A stretch of 64,000 nt of DNA from Desulfofundulus kuznetsovii DSM 6115 (GCF_000214705.1 NC_015573.1:1387001-1451000); one strand, 5' to 3'. Counted from the stretch's first letter, positions 42,817-52,255 are shown. Translations and numbers: made by a program. The notes: a model not told the origin generated them from the sequence alone.

Positions 42817-42935
42817 TCACCCTCACCTCACGAGCATTATAACACGTATAAAAATACGTGTCAACAGGTAATGTAAATGACTGAATGAGCTTCGGGGCTC
42901 TTTTCTTATTGCCGTTTCGGCGGGTTCGTCAAGGT

Positions 42936-42975
42936 AAATCAAGCCTTTGCAAACTTAGCTAAATTATATAAAGGC
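42936..42975 (+). repeat. 40-bp repeat beside attachment site 3
   Basis: Second copy of the sequence at 41972-42011, ending three bases before the tRNA-derived repeat. Confidence 0.8.
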
Positions 42976-42978
42976 GTA

Positions 42979-43023
42979 CTCCAAAACCGTAGGTTGCGGG
43001 TTCGAGTCCTGTCTCCCCTGCCA
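42979..43023 (+). repeat. Attachment site 3
   Basis: A 45-base exact copy of the tRNA-Trp 3' end (CTCCAAAACC to CCA). It closes the hicAB interval and marks return to core chromosome. Confidence 0.92.
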
Positions 43024-43038
43024 GCCAATAAAACAGCG

Positions 43039-43063
43039 GCCTTCCAAATGAGGAAGGCTTTTT
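43039..43063 (+). terminator. Probable native tRNA-Trp terminator
   Basis: GCCTTCC and GGAAGGC pair perfectly around AAATGA, followed by TTTTTT. As the outermost hairpin it was likely the original terminator of the tRNA gene. Confidence 0.85.
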
Positions 43064-43112
43064 TAGCGTAAACTTTTTTGAGAAAAAAGTAAGGCAGGAT
43101 GTTTGCTCCTGC

Positions 43113-45134
43113 CTATTTTTCTGCCTCCGCTGCCGCTTTGGCCTTTTTGATGATTTCCTCGGCTAAGCGGGCGGGCACTTCTTCGTAGCTGGAGAATTTC
43201 ATGCGGAAGGACCCCCGGCCCTGGGTCATGGATTTCAGGTCGATGGCGTAGCGGTACATTTCCGCCAGGGGCACCAGAGCCTTTACCCGGGAATTCTTTC
43301 CGGCCGCTTCCATGCCCAGAATGCGTCCCCGCTTGGTGTTGAAGTCGCTAATGACGTCGCCCATGAAGTTTTCAGGTACGGTGACTTCCACTTCCATGAT
43401 TGGTTCAAGCAGTACCGGCTTGGCCTGTTGCTGTCCCTTCTTAAAGGCCATGGAAGCAGCAATTTTGAAGGCCAGTTCCGAGGAGTCTACTGGGTGGAAG
43501 GAACCGTCGTAGAGTACCACTTTTACGCCAGTTACCGGGTAACCGGCCAGCACGCCCTCCTGCATGGCCTCCCGTACGCCCTTTTCCACTGCCGGGATGT
43601 ATTGCTTGGGTACCGCTCCGCCAAAAATCTCCTCGGTAAATTCGAAGGGTGCATCGGCCAGGGGCTCCAGCCGCAGCCAGACGTGACCGTATTGACCGCG
43701 ACCGCCGGTTTGCTTCTTGTGCTTGCCCTCCACCTTTACTTCGGCGCGAATGGTTTCCCGGTAGGGCACTTTCGGGGAATCCATGGTTACATCCACGCCG
43801 TATTTGCGCTTTAACCTCTCAAGCAGGATATCCAGGTGCAACTCTCCCATACCGGTGAGCAGGGTCTGCTTTGTTTCCGTGTTTTTCTCCACCCGGACGG
43901 CGGGATCTTCCTCCAGCAACTTGGACAGGGCATCACCCAGTTTATCTTCGTCGCCTTTGCTCTTGGGCTGGATGGCTACCGTCAGGGTTGGTTCGGGGAA
44001 GTTGATCCCCTCCAGCTTGACGGGACGATCCTTATCACACAGAGTGTCGCCCGTACTGGTGTCCTGCAGTTTGACCAGCACGGCGATATCGCCCGTGGGT
44101 ACCTCGGTGGTGGGAGTGGAGTTTTTGCCCCGTACGTAGAGGATCTGTCCGATCTTCTCTTGTTTTTCCTTGGTGCTGTTGAGCACGACGGTATCACTCT
44201 TCAGTGTTCCGGTAAAAACGCGGATAAAGTTCATTTTGCCCACGTAGGGGTCGGCCAGTGTCTTAAAGATCAGGCCGGAGAAGGGAGCTCCTTCCTCTAC
44301 CGGCGGGGCTGGGCAGTTTTTTACCAGGAAGTCCATGAGGTTGGTCACACCCATGTTTTTCGTGGCTGAGCCGCATAAAATGGGGACTACCTTGCCCGCA
44401 ATAACTCCCTTTTGCAGGCCCTGTTTAATTTCCTCACTGCTTAATTCTTCCCCTTCCAGGTACTTCATCATCAGTTCATCGTCAGCTTCCACCGCCGCCT
44501 CAATCAACTTTTCCCGGTAGGAGGGAATTTCTGAGGCCAGATTGTCGGGAACGGCCACTTCCTTGGGTTTGCCATTTTCAAAAGAGTAGGCCTTTTGTTC
44601 CACCAGGTCTACAATCCCGGTAAAATCATTGGCCTGGCCGATGGGCAGTTGAATGGGGGCGAAATTGGCATTAAACTTGGCCTGCAGATCATCCAGTACT
44701 TTGTAGAAATTGGCGTTTTCCCGGTCCATTTTGTTAATGAAGATTATCCGGGATTGATTGCCCTGTTCTACCAGATCCCAGATGACTTCTGTCTGCACTT
44801 CTACCCCGTCAACGGCAGACACCACAAACAGGGCAGTCTCTACTACCCGCAGTACACCACGTACTTCCCCGATAAAATCGGAGTAGCCCGGGGTATCTAA
44901 AATGTTCAACTTGCAATTTTGCCATTCGCAAGGTACCAGGCTGGTATGAATGGTTACCTGGCGATTGATTTCCTCGGGATGGTAATCGGCGGTGGTGGTG
45001 CCATCTTCTACCCGGCCCAGTCGGGTAATGGCCCCGGTATTAAAAAGCATTGCCTCTACTAAAGAGGTCTTGCCGGCGCCGCCGTGGGCTACCACGCCAA
45101 TGTTACGGATTTGAGAAGTCTGGTAGTTTTTCAA
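43113..45134 (-). CDS. Elongation factor G-like GTPase (EF-G paralog)
   Basis: A 673-residue translational GTPase. G1 is AHGGAGKTS, G3 is DTPGYSDF and G4 is INKMDR; domains II to V follow (GGRGQYGHVW and DFNTKRGRILGME typical of the C-terminal domains). The switch I region reads EINRQVTIHTS instead of the RGITI of housekeeping EF-G, which places it in the second EF-G group. Such paralogs lack clear roles, and some act in ribosome recycling. AGGTAAGGGATTTTG precedes the ATG. Confidence 0.88.
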   Translation of the reverse strand: MKNYQTSQIRNIGVVAHGGAGKTSLVEAMLFNTGAITRLGRVEDGTTTADYHPEEINRQVTIHTSLVPCEWQNCKLNILDTPGYSDFIGEVRGVLRVVETALFVVSAVDGVEVQTEVIWDLVEQGNQSRIIFINKMDRENANFYKVLDDLQAKFNANFAPIQLPIGQANDFTGIVDLVEQKAYSFENGKPKEVAVPDNLASEIPSYREKLIEAAVEADDELMMKYLEGEELSSEEIKQGLQKGVIAGKVVPILCGSATKNMGVTNLMDFLVKNCPAPPVEEGAPFSGLIFKTLADPYVGKMNFIRVFTGTLKSDTVVLNSTKEKQEKIGQILYVRGKNSTPTTEVPTGDIAVLVKLQDTSTGDTLCDKDRPVKLEGINFPEPTLTVAIQPKSKGDEDKLGDALSKLLEEDPAVRVEKNTETKQTLLTGMGELHLDILLERLKRKYGVDVTMDSPKVPYRETIRAEVKVEGKHKKQTGGRGQYGHVWLRLEPLADAPFEFTEEIFGGAVPKQYIPAVEKGVREAMQEGVLAGYPVTGVKVVLYDGSFHPVDSSELAFKIAASMAFKKGQQQAKPVLLEPIMEVEVTVPENFMGDVISDFNTKRGRILGMEAAGKNSRVKALVPLAEMYRYAIDLKSMTQGRGSFRMKFSSYEEVPARLAEEIIKKAKAAAEAEK

Positions 45135-45436
45135 AATCCCTTACCTCCTTTTTTTGTAAATAATGGTTTCCCCCAGGTCTGCATTATATACTCTATCGCA
45201 GCCAGAACTGGGCATATCTGGATTAGGCAACAAAAAACAGCCCCACCACGGGTGCCCTTTTATGCAACGCCTTTTTGCTCTTTATTACGTTGCTTAAGGT
45301 CCTGTTATTCTACGCCATACTCACAAAATCCTTTGGAAATAAGAAAATTTTTTCGACAGACATTCTGGCGGGCTTGACAAGGTTGGCCACATAGGTACCT
45401 GGGTACGAACATACATATAGCAAGAGGTGGCAGAAC
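45135..45436. other. Divergent intergenic region
   Basis: Between EF-G-like and spoVB starts. A TTGACA at 45374 is a possible -35 box for spoVB, but no good -10 box lies at 16-18 bases. AAGAGGTGGCAGAAC is the spoVB ribosome site. Nothing else recognised. Confidence 0.4.
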
Positions 45437-46993
45437 ATGTCCCGGCAATCCTTTGTCTATGGTGCTTTTATTCTCCTGCTGGCCAGCCTGTGCAATCGTC
45501 TGATCGGGTTTGTCTATCAGATTTTGATGATCCGGCTGATCCGCCCCGAGGGGGTTGGCCTTTTTAACATGGTCTACCCCATATACGTCCTGGTGCTGGT
45601 TCTGGCTACCGCCGGTATTCCGGTGGCTATTGCTAAACTGATGGCCGAAGAGGTGGCCCGGGGCAACCTGGGGGGAGCCTACCGGGTTTTCTCCATTGCC
45701 TTTTGGTGGATTGTAGCCAGCAGTCTATTCTTCACTCTGGTACTCATTCTGGGTGCACCCCTGTTGCAACAGTACGTCTTCCCCAACCCGAAAGTGTACT
45801 ATTGTTTTCTTAGTTTGGTTCCGGGAATTATCATCGTATCCCTTTGCTCGGCCTTTCGCGGATTTTTCCAGGGGCTCCAGCAAATGACCCCTACGGCCGT
45901 GACCCAGGTGGTGGAACAACTGGTCCGGGTGATTGCCGGCTTGGGAATTGCCTGGTTTATGCTCCCCCGGGGAATCGAGTATGCGGCCATGGGCATTTCC
46001 CTGGGGGTGGTACTGGGGGAATTTGTCGGTTTTCTGTCCATGCTGGCCATTTACTTCAAAAAACGCCCTTCCCTTTCGCCTTTTGCCGTTTATTGTTCGG
46101 CACCGGCACTTAAGGTTACAGGCCGGATCTTCGATCTGGCCGTACCCGTGACCCTAACCCGTTTTGTTTCGACCGCCTTTTTATCGGTGGACGCCATGCT
46201 GATTCCCCGGCGCCTCCAGGTGGCAGGAATGACCTTAAATGAGGCTACCGGGGTTTACGGTCAATTTGTTGGGATTGCTGAATCCCTCCTGTTTACTCCC
46301 AGTATTGTAACCATTTCTTTAGCCACAGCTCTGGTTCCGGCCATAAGTGATGCCCTGGCGCAAAACGACCTTTCCTTGGTACGTGGCCGGACGGAAGAGG
46401 CTTTACGCCTGACCATGCTAGCCGGATTACCCGCCACCGCGGTCTTTTTCCTTTTGCCAAAGGAATTATGTCAGGCCATTTTCGGCTATGCCGACGCCGG
46501 CGTGGCTCTGGGGACCCTGGCTCTGGGAGGGCCGTTTCTTTACCTGCAGCAGACCACCACGGGAATCCTACAGGGATTGGGCCGTGCCGAAAGGCCATTG
46601 CGCAACCTGATTATTGCCGCCGCTTTTAAAGTGGCCGGCATTTACTACCTTACAGCCGTTCCCGCCCTGGGGATCAGGGGTACTGCCCTCTCCCTGTGCG
46701 CCGCCTATATGATTATGTCCCTGTTGAATTACCGGGACTTAAAGAAAATCATCGCCCTTAAGGTGGATTTTGGTTATTGCCTGGGTAAGCCGCTGGTGGC
46801 TACCGTTGGCATGGCGGTGGTTATGTGGTATGCCCGTAACTTTATGCTGGGTTCCGATGATCTATCCCGTATGGGCCTTTTGATTGTGCTTTTCCTGGGG
46901 GGTGCGACCTATTTGCTTTTGTTGTTTCTTTCCGGTGGGGTGCACAGCCATGATTTGCGACGCCTGGCCTCCTTCCTGGGCTGGCGCCGTTAA
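45437..46993 (+). CDS. spoVB: SpoVB-like MOP-family flippase
   Basis: A 518-residue membrane protein with about 14 helices. SFVYGAFILLLASLCNRLIGFVYQ at the start and SAFRGFFQGLQQMTPTAVTQ near residue 140 are hallmarks of stage V sporulation protein B and related lipid II / polysaccharide flippases. It points to a spore former. Its end overlaps surE by four bases tail to tail. (First motif given as two adjoining parts: SFVYGAFILLLASL, CNRLIGFVYQ.). Confidence 0.88.
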   Translation: MSRQSFVYGAFILLLASLCNRLIGFVYQILMIRLIRPEGVGLFNMVYPIYVLVLVLATAGIPVAIAKLMAEEVARGNLGGAYRVFSIAFWWIVASSLFFTLVLILGAPLLQQYVFPNPKVYYCFLSLVPGIIIVSLCSAFRGFFQGLQQMTPTAVTQVVEQLVRVIAGLGIAWFMLPRGIEYAAMGISLGVVLGEFVGFLSMLAIYFKKRPSLSPFAVYCSAPALKVTGRIFDLAVPVTLTRFVSTAFLSVDAMLIPRRLQVAGMTLNEATGVYGQFVGIAESLLFTPSIVTISLATALVPAISDALAQNDLSLVRGRTEEALRLTMLAGLPATAVFFLLPKELCQAIFGYADAGVALGTLALGGPFLYLQQTTTGILQGLGRAERPLRNLIIAAAFKVAGIYYLTAVPALGIRGTALSLCAAYMIMSLLNYRDLKKIIALKVDFGYCLGKPLVATVGMAVVMWYARNFMLGSDDLSRMGLLIVLFLGGATYLLLLFLSGGVHSHDLRRLASFLGWRR

Positions 46994-47757
46994 AAATGAA
47001 AAGTTATCTCCTCCCACTGCTGGCGAAGAATTTGCAGTGACTGGTAGTCGGTCAGATCAAGCTGGATGGGTGTTATGGAGATAAAATTTTGTTTTATGGC
47101 CTGCACGTCCGTGTCATCGCCGTTTTCTTCCAGGTCCAGCGGTTCTCCGGCCATCCAGTAATAAATGCGCCCGCGGGGATCAGTACGTTTATGAAAGATA
47201 TTCACATACCGCCGGTTGCCCAGGCGGGTAAAGCGTATGCCCCGTGGCTCAGCCGCCGGTACATTAATATTTAATAATGTCCCGCGGGGCAGACCCTTTT
47301 GCATGGTCAGGTTGACCACCTTCCGGGCTACTTCCGCAGCCGTGGTAAAATCATGGCTGCCATAGCTGGTTAAGGAAATGGCCAGGGCCGGAAAACCATT
47401 GATAGTTCCTTCGATGGCTGCGGAAACCGTTCCGGAATAAAGGACATCGGTGCCCAAATTAGGTCCCTGGTTAATGCCAGCGACCACCACGGCCGGGGGA
47501 TTGGGCAACAGATCCTCCACGGCCAGCTTAACACAATCGGCCGGTGTTCCATCCACGGCCCAAGCCATGGCCTTAATGCCTGGAATACTAATCGTTTCCA
47601 GGCGCAGGGGGCGGTGAACGGTAATCCCGTGGCCGGTAGCGCTGCGTTCCCGGTCCGGGGCCACGATATAAAGATCGCCAAGTTCCTGCAGGCTTTCGGC
47701 CAGGGCTTTTAAACCGGGGGCGTGGATGCCGTCATCATTGCTGAGCAAAACAATCAT
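46990..47757 (-). CDS. surE: 5'/3'-nucleotidase SurE
   Basis: A 255-residue survival protein. MIVLLSNDDGIHAPGL carries the Asp-Asp metal site, APDRERSATGHGIT and AGINQGPNLGTDVLYSGTV are the remaining active-site loops. It dephosphorylates nucleoside monophosphates. ATG 47757 follows GGAGGG four bases away; GTG 47769 would add four residues and lacks a good site. Confidence 0.93.
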   Translation of the reverse strand: MIVLLSNDDGIHAPGLKALAESLQELGDLYIVAPDRERSATGHGITVHRPLRLETISIPGIKAMAWAVDGTPADCVKLAVEDLLPNPPAVVVAGINQGPNLGTDVLYSGTVSAAIEGTINGFPALAISLTSYGSHDFTTAAEVARKVVNLTMQKGLPRGTLLNINVPAAEPRGIRFTRLGNRRYVNIFHKRTDPRGRIYYWMAGEPLDLEENGDDTDVQAIKQNFISITPIQLDLTDYQSLQILRQQWEEITFHF

Positions 47758-47768
47758 AGTACCCTCCA

Positions 47769-47945
47769 CTATATTTCATAAATTGAAATAATCATTTTGC
47801 CCTTCTCGGGATCTTTGGTTAAACCAAACATTATTTTCTTATGCTTCAGGTTTTTATTTAGGAAATCAATTACCTTGTACATTTCCGAATAGGGAGCAAA
47901 ACTTTTAGTAGCTATTAACTCCAGCTTGCCTTCTTTTTCCTTCAT
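47769..47945 (-). CDS. DUF4264 (YpmA-like) small protein
   Basis: A 58-residue protein: LELIATKSFAPYSEMYKVID, FLNKNLKHKKIMFGLTKD and the end KMIISIYEI match YpmA-like DUF4264 proteins of Firmicutes. Function unknown. GGAGGTCAAAACCG precedes the ATG. It lies between folE and surE and probably belongs to the same transcript. Confidence 0.8.
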   Translation of the reverse strand: MKEKEGKLELIATKSFAPYSEMYKVIDFLNKNLKHKKIMFGLTKDPEKGKMIISIYEI

Positions 47946-47974
47946 CGGTTTTGACCTCCAAATGCATTGGTTAG

Positions 47975-48535
47975 CTAGTCCTTAATGAGGGCCAGGGCTT
48001 CTGCCCTTGTGGCCTCGCTTCTTTGAAAAGAACCACGAACTGCCGAGGTAATGGTTTTTGAGCCAGGCTTACGGATTCCCCGCAGAGTCATGCACATGTG
48101 CTCCGCCTCAATTACAACCAGCACACCTTGCGGATTTAGCCGGCGCATAATGCTGTCGGCGATCTGGGTGGTCAGGCGCTCTTGTAATTGGGGGCGTTTG
48201 GCAAATCCCTCCACCACCCGTGCCAGCTTGGAAAGCCCCGTTACTTTACCCCGCCTGGGTATATAGGCTACATGGGCCTTGCCAAAGAAGGGTAACAGGT
48301 GATGCTCGCACATAGAATATATGGGGATGTCCTTCACCAGGATCATTTCTTCATGTTCCTCGGTAAATATTTTTTCTAAGTGTAATTCCGGATCTTCCCA
48401 TAAACCACAAAAAATTTCTTTGTACATTCTGGCTACCCGGGCCGGCGTTTCCCTTAGTCCCTCCCGGTCAGGGTCCTCGCCGATGGCTTCTAAAATCATG
48501 CGTACCGCTTTTTCAATCTTTTCGGTATCAATCAT
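47975..48535 (-). CDS. folE: GTP cyclohydrolase I
   Basis: A 186-residue enzyme converting GTP to 7,8-dihydroneopterin triphosphate. [21 protein letters not shown] has the zinc Cys and His, and [17 protein letters not shown] the second zinc Cys. As the last gene behind queE/DUF366/queC/queD it supplies the first intermediate of queuosine synthesis, as well as folate. Confidence 0.95.
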   Translation of the reverse strand: MIDTEKIEKAVRMILEAIGEDPDREGLRETPARVARMYKEIFCGLWEDPELHLEKIFTEEHEEMILVKDIPIYSMCEHHLLPFFGKAHVAYIPRRGKVTGLSKLARVVEGFAKRPQLQERLTTQIADSIMRRLNPQGVLVVIEAEHMCMTLRGIRKPGSKTITSAVRGSFQRSEATRAEALALIKD

Positions 48536-48553
48536 TACCTCTCCCTCCTAACA

Positions 48554-49294
48554 TTACAAGTGACCCAAAAATTTATGCGTCTGGGGGATGACCCTGACGT
48601 CGGTTAGTCTTTCCAGAGCCCGGGATTGCCAGGTGATTACTTTTTCCGGGTTTACCCTGGTTTTACCTTCAGGGGTTGTCACCGGCTGGATCACCAGGGG
48701 GATATCCCCCACGCTGCAGATCAAGTCCAGGGCCCTTTCTATTTCTTCCGGTTTGCTGTCTTCATCCACTACCAGCTTCACGAATACATGTTTCCCGCGG
48801 GCCAGCTTTAGAAATGCCCTGTGTTCCTGCCAGCAGGGGTTTATGTTGGCAGTTCCCGGTAATTTGATATCCATGGCGATAATGTCCACCAGGGGAAGTA
48901 TCCTTTCCAAACTATCCGGTAAAGTGCCGTTGGTTTCCAGATAAATACCCTGCCGGGTTCCCTTAAGGAGGGGAATGAGCTCCAAAAGAAAGGATGTGTG
49001 GAGTAGCGGTTCTCCCCCCGTCAGACTGATGGAGTGATGGGCGGCCGGCTCTAGTTTCCTGATCATCAAGGCTACCTCTTGGGCGGTGAGGGGGTTGGGC
49101 AACAGAAGAAATTCTCGGCTGCCCGGCCGGGCTTCCCAGCGGCAGTAGTGGGGTATACCCCGGGGCGTGTCGCAATAGCTACAGGCCAGGTTACAGCCGG
49201 CGAAGCGCAAAAAAATTTGCCGGCAACCCACCCAGATACCCTCGCCCTGGATGGAGGAGAAAATTTCCACCAGGGGGGCAACCGGGGGGGACAC
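48554..49294 (-). CDS. queE: 7-carboxy-7-deazaguanine synthase
   Basis: A 246-residue radical SAM enzyme that turns carboxytetrahydropterin into 7-carboxy-7-deazaguanine. EIFSSIQGEGIWVGCRQIFLR is the family start, CNLACSYCDT the cluster motif (CX3CX2C), and SLTGGEPLLH the SAM-binding strand. GTG start directly after the DUF366 gene. Confidence 0.94.
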   Translation of the reverse strand: MSPPVAPLVEIFSSIQGEGIWVGCRQIFLRFAGCNLACSYCDTPRGIPHYCRWEARPGSREFLLLPNPLTAQEVALMIRKLEPAAHHSISLTGGEPLLHTSFLLELIPLLKGTRQGIYLETNGTLPDSLERILPLVDIIAMDIKLPGTANINPCWQEHRAFLKLARGKHVFVKLVVDEDSKPEEIERALDLICSVGDIPLVIQPVTTPEGKTRVNPEKVITWQSRALERLTDVRVIPQTHKFLGHL

Positions 49295-49295
49295 C

Positions 49296-49856
49296 CTAAC
49301 CCACCCCCCTTACTTTACATCTGGAGCGTTGCACGCTCTGCATTTCGTCTGCGTAGGCCCGGCCAATTTCCCCGGCCAGATCCGGGATTTGTGCCACCGG
49401 CCAACCCAGTTCCACCAAGCCGGCTGCCGGTACCGGTGTATTTTCCGCCGTTATATTTAAGGCCGTATGGATCATGGTGGATACGGGTGTGGTAGTGGCA
49501 ATGGAAATAGAAAGTTTACGGTCCTGGTAATATAAATCATCTCCGCATCGTTGTAACCCGTGCCCCTTTTGCTCCAGTATTTCCCTGATGATGGCTACCA
49601 GGAGGCGCTGTCGTAGGACTGTTCTTTCTAAATCGTGATCAAAGTGTTCCACGATGAAATGCAACATATCATCGCCGTAAATGGGTGACTGTGCCCGTAC
49701 ATCCTCCAGATCAACCATGTGCTCGAATTGAACGCGGCAGGGCCCCCTGAAGGCCACAATGCTGTCCCCTAACAGGCCAAAGGAACGGTAGGCCCAAAGG
49801 GATGAAAGTTGTGTACCGTCGTACAGGATGGTCTGGGGGGCAAAATAAACGTGCAT
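49296..49856 (-). CDS. DUF366 family protein
   Basis: A 186-residue protein: LSSLWAYRSFGLLGDSIVAF, HMVDLEDVRAQSPIYGDDML, HFIVEHFD and ISIATTTPVSTMIHTALNIT follow the DUF366 pattern. The family is often placed with deazaguanine genes, as here between queE and queC, but has no proven function. ATG 49856 lies after GGAGGTGAAATCC. Confidence 0.85.
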   Translation of the reverse strand: MHVYFAPQTILYDGTQLSSLWAYRSFGLLGDSIVAFRGPCRVQFEHMVDLEDVRAQSPIYGDDMLHFIVEHFDHDLERTVLRQRLLVAIIREILEQKGHGLQRCGDDLYYQDRKLSISIATTTPVSTMIHTALNITAENTPVPAAGLVELGWPVAQIPDLAGEIGRAYADEMQSVQRSRCKVRGVG

Positions 49857-49861
49857 GGATT

Positions 49862-50536
49862 TCACCTCCGGATCCAATCCTCAAGCCCTGCGGCGGCCAT
49901 GGCCCGGCAGAGTCGCCGGCAACTTTCACAGCGCCCGCACATGGTCTGTCCACCATAGTAGCAGCTCCAAATCAGGTGCCACGGTACTCCCAGGCGTTGC
50001 CCCAGGCGCACTATTTCCGCTTTATTTAGTCTAGCGGTGTAGCTGACCACGCGCACACCGCTGGCCGTGGAATAGGCCAGGGAGCTGTTGATGGCCTCTA
50101 AAAAATCAAAGCTGTTATCAGGAAAAGTAGCTGCTTCTTCGCGGTTAAAACCGGTTACTACCTGCTCACAGCCCAGAGCTTCCGCAAAGCACGCGGCAAT
50201 ATTAATGAACAGGCCGTTGCGATTGGGTACCCATACTGCGGCCGCCGTAGCTGTAGCCTGTTGGGGGTCGTCTAAAAATTCTTCCGCAGGTTCCGGTATG
50301 GTTTCCTTCCTGTTCACCAGGGAGGTAGTGGTAACCTCACCCAGGAAGGGCAACTGGATCACCCGGTGGGCTAGTTTATAATAGGCAGCCAGGGCGCTGG
50401 CAGCCGCAATTTCCCTTGCGGCCGCCCGCTGGCCGTAATCCATGGTCAGGCAGAGCTCTACCTGGCCTTCGCGTAAGGCTTGGGCCATGGAAACGGTGGA
50501 ATCCAGGCCACCGGAAAGCAAAACGATACTTTTCAC
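49862..50536 (-). CDS. queC: 7-cyano-7-deazaguanine synthase
   Basis: A 224-residue ATP-dependent enzyme making preQ0. VLLSGGLDSTV is the PP-loop; VPNRNGLFINIAACFAEALG and the zinc-type WSCYYGGQTMCGRCESCRRL near the end are diagnostic. GTG at 50536 overlaps the queD stop (GTGA), which decides this start over an upstream TTG. Confidence 0.94.
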   Translation of the reverse strand: MKSIVLLSGGLDSTVSMAQALREGQVELCLTMDYGQRAAAREIAAASALAAYYKLAHRVIQLPFLGEVTTTSLVNRKETIPEPAEEFLDDPQQATATAAAVWVPNRNGLFINIAACFAEALGCEQVVTGFNREEAATFPDNSFDFLEAINSSLAYSTASGVRVVSYTARLNKAEIVRLGQRLGVPWHLIWSCYYGGQTMCGRCESCRRLCRAMAAAGLEDWIRR

Positions 50537-50916
50537 GGTCTGATATCCTCCCGGTAGCTGGCACAGACATCGGGGGATTCCCAAACCCGTACCTCGCCCA
50601 TGGTCAAATCGGAGGGCAGCAGCGACTTCAGTTTATAATAAATGTATCTGGCCAGGTTTTCCGCGGTGGGGTTAAAATTAGGCTCACTAAACGGGTGCAA
50701 ATCATTTAAATAGCTATGATCCAGTTCTCCTACGATCTGGCCTACCAGTTTCTTTAAAGCTCGAAAGTCAATGAGCATACCGCAGGAGTCCAGTTTCTCT
50801 CCCCCCACCGAAACCTCTATGGTCCAGGTGTGTCCGTGCAGTCGGGCACATTGACCCTCGTAATTGACCAGGCGGTGGGCGGCTGCAAAGCGCTTAATTA
50901 CAGTTAACCGGTACAT
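50533..50916 (-). CDS. queD: 6-carboxytetrahydropterin synthase
   Basis: A 127-residue enzyme of the PTPS fold. FAAAHRLVNYEGQCARLHGHTW has the Cys nucleophile and zinc His residues, with VWESPDVCASY near the end. First gene of the queDC-DUF366-queE-folE operon. ATG follows GGAGGAATTAAAC. Confidence 0.94.
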   Translation of the reverse strand: MYRLTVIKRFAAAHRLVNYEGQCARLHGHTWTIEVSVGGEKLDSCGMLIDFRALKKLVGQIVGELDHSYLNDLHPFSEPNFNPTAENLARYIYYKLKSLLPSDLTMGEVRVWESPDVCASYREDIRP

Positions 50917-51103
50917 ATGTTTAATTCCTCCACCGAGTAGTATAACTCAACCACCTGGATTTTAACTATTTCGCCACCCTTCCCGAACGTCCTTCTAGTT
51001 CCGACGGGACGATGACAAAAAAGAAACGCGGCAGCGAAAACAAAGACGGCGGTCATCCCCGGACGATGCAGGAAAGCCGCCGTAACAGCAAAGGAAGTTA
51101 TAA

Positions 51104-52255
51104 TTATAATTTTTTGCTCGACAGGCTCAAAGCCCGGTTGTAACATTCCACGGCTTCCGAGGTGCGACCCATCTCGTTGAGCACGTTTCCCCGCATACCC
51201 CATGTTTCCAGACAGCCTGGTTTTCTGGCCAGTATCTGGTCACATATGGCTATGGCTTCGTCATAGCGTTTCAACTTTACCAGACATGCAGCCTTGTTCA
51301 GAAGGATCGTTTGGTTATCCGGGTCCACGGTCAGAGCCCGGTCGTAGAACTGCAGGGCTTCCCCGTGCCTGCCCATTTCATCCAGGCACAAGGCATAGTT
51401 GTTCAAGGTTGTGGTGTCATGGGAACTGCAACGGAGGGCGTTTTCATAACAGGAAAGGGCTTTTTGATATAACTGGGCCCGGTGGTAGCAGGAGGCCAGA
51501 TTTGACAGGATGGCCGCATCTCCAGGACACATTTCTTTGGCCAGTTCATAACAGGCAATAGCCTCCTCATATCGCCCTAAATGGGACAGGCTGTATCCCT
51601 TGTTGTTCATTACTTCTACGTTATTCAATCCCCCAGCTTGCGCCCGCTGGTAATATTCCAGGGCCTCTTCGTGCCGGCCCAGCTTGCTGGCCGCCAGTCC
51701 CATATTCAGGTATAGTTCAGGACTGGCTCCCTGACAGAGCAGAACCTGCCGGAACACGGCCAGAGCCTGTTCGGCCCTCCCTATTTCCAGTAGTTGCACG
51801 CCTATTTCATCCAGTGGCGGTGTGTCGGGGCGTCTCTGGAAAATATATCCATACCAGCCTAGAAAACGGGGAAGGTAATTCTTTCTCTCTTTGACGGGAG
51901 GAACAGGATTTTTCTCCTTTTCTTCCAGGGAGTAAGTACCGGTCTTTTGTATCAACCGGGAAGCATTAAAAGCCCGCTGGTTGGTCCGTTTAAGCCAGTA
52001 CAAGAGGCTGGTTTTACCCTGTTCGCCGGTCACTTTTTTCCAGTGAAGGATTGCCCGGTCCAGGCGGCCCCGTTTCAGGCACAGCCTGGTTGCATGCAGG
52101 TGGAGCGTTACTTGTCTGGGTTCAAGCCGCATGGCCCGATCAATCCAGCGCAGGGCCTGTTCGTCGGCCCCCAGGGCTTCCAGGATGCGGGCCCCTACTT
52201 GCCACAAAACGGCCAAGGTACTCTGGCGCTTCAGTGCAGGTAGCGGGTTCCACAT
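51104..52255 (-). CDS. Tetratricopeptide-repeat protein
   Basis: A 383-residue soluble protein of stacked TPR units; at least seven are clear in the C-terminal half, for example YLNMGLAASKLGRHEEALEYY, ALCLDEMGRHGEALQFYDRAL and GNVLNEMGRTSEAVECYNRA. The N-terminal 110 residues also look TPR-like. No catalytic domain. It likely scaffolds protein contacts. AAGGAGCGATTCAG precedes the ATG. (Repeat examples are each 20-21 residues; consensus W/LG-Y-A-P positions are kept.). Confidence 0.85.
   Translation of the reverse strand: MWNPLPALKRQSTLAVLWQVGARILEALGADEQALRWIDRAMRLEPRQVTLHLHATRLCLKRGRLDRAILHWKKVTGEQGKTSLLYWLKRTNQRAFNASRLIQKTGTYSLEEKEKNPVPPVKERKNYLPRFLGWYGYIFQRRPDTPPLDEIGVQLLEIGRAEQALAVFRQVLLCQGASPELYLNMGLAASKLGRHEEALEYYQRAQAGGLNNVEVMNNKGYSLSHLGRYEEAIACYELAKEMCPGDAAILSNLASCYHRAQLYQKALSCYENALRCSSHDTTTLNNYALCLDEMGRHGEALQFYDRALTVDPDNQTILLNKAACLVKLKRYDEAIAICDQILARKPGCLETWGMRGNVLNEMGRTSEAVECYNRALSLSSKKL

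Noticed and set aside
42019-43023. Two further tRNA-Trp genes
   Set aside because: Only the 3' 45-49 bases are present; acceptor 5' strand and D arm are missing.
50917-51100. preQ1 riboswitch upstream of queD
   Set aside because: I looked for the short preQ1-I pattern on the minus strand and found no matching stem plus A-rich tail; only a loose ACGGCGG/CCGCCGT hairpin is present.
50904-51203. 99-codon minus-strand frame between queD and the TPR gene
   Set aside because: It overlaps the TPR gene in another frame, has no ribosome site and no protein-like pattern.
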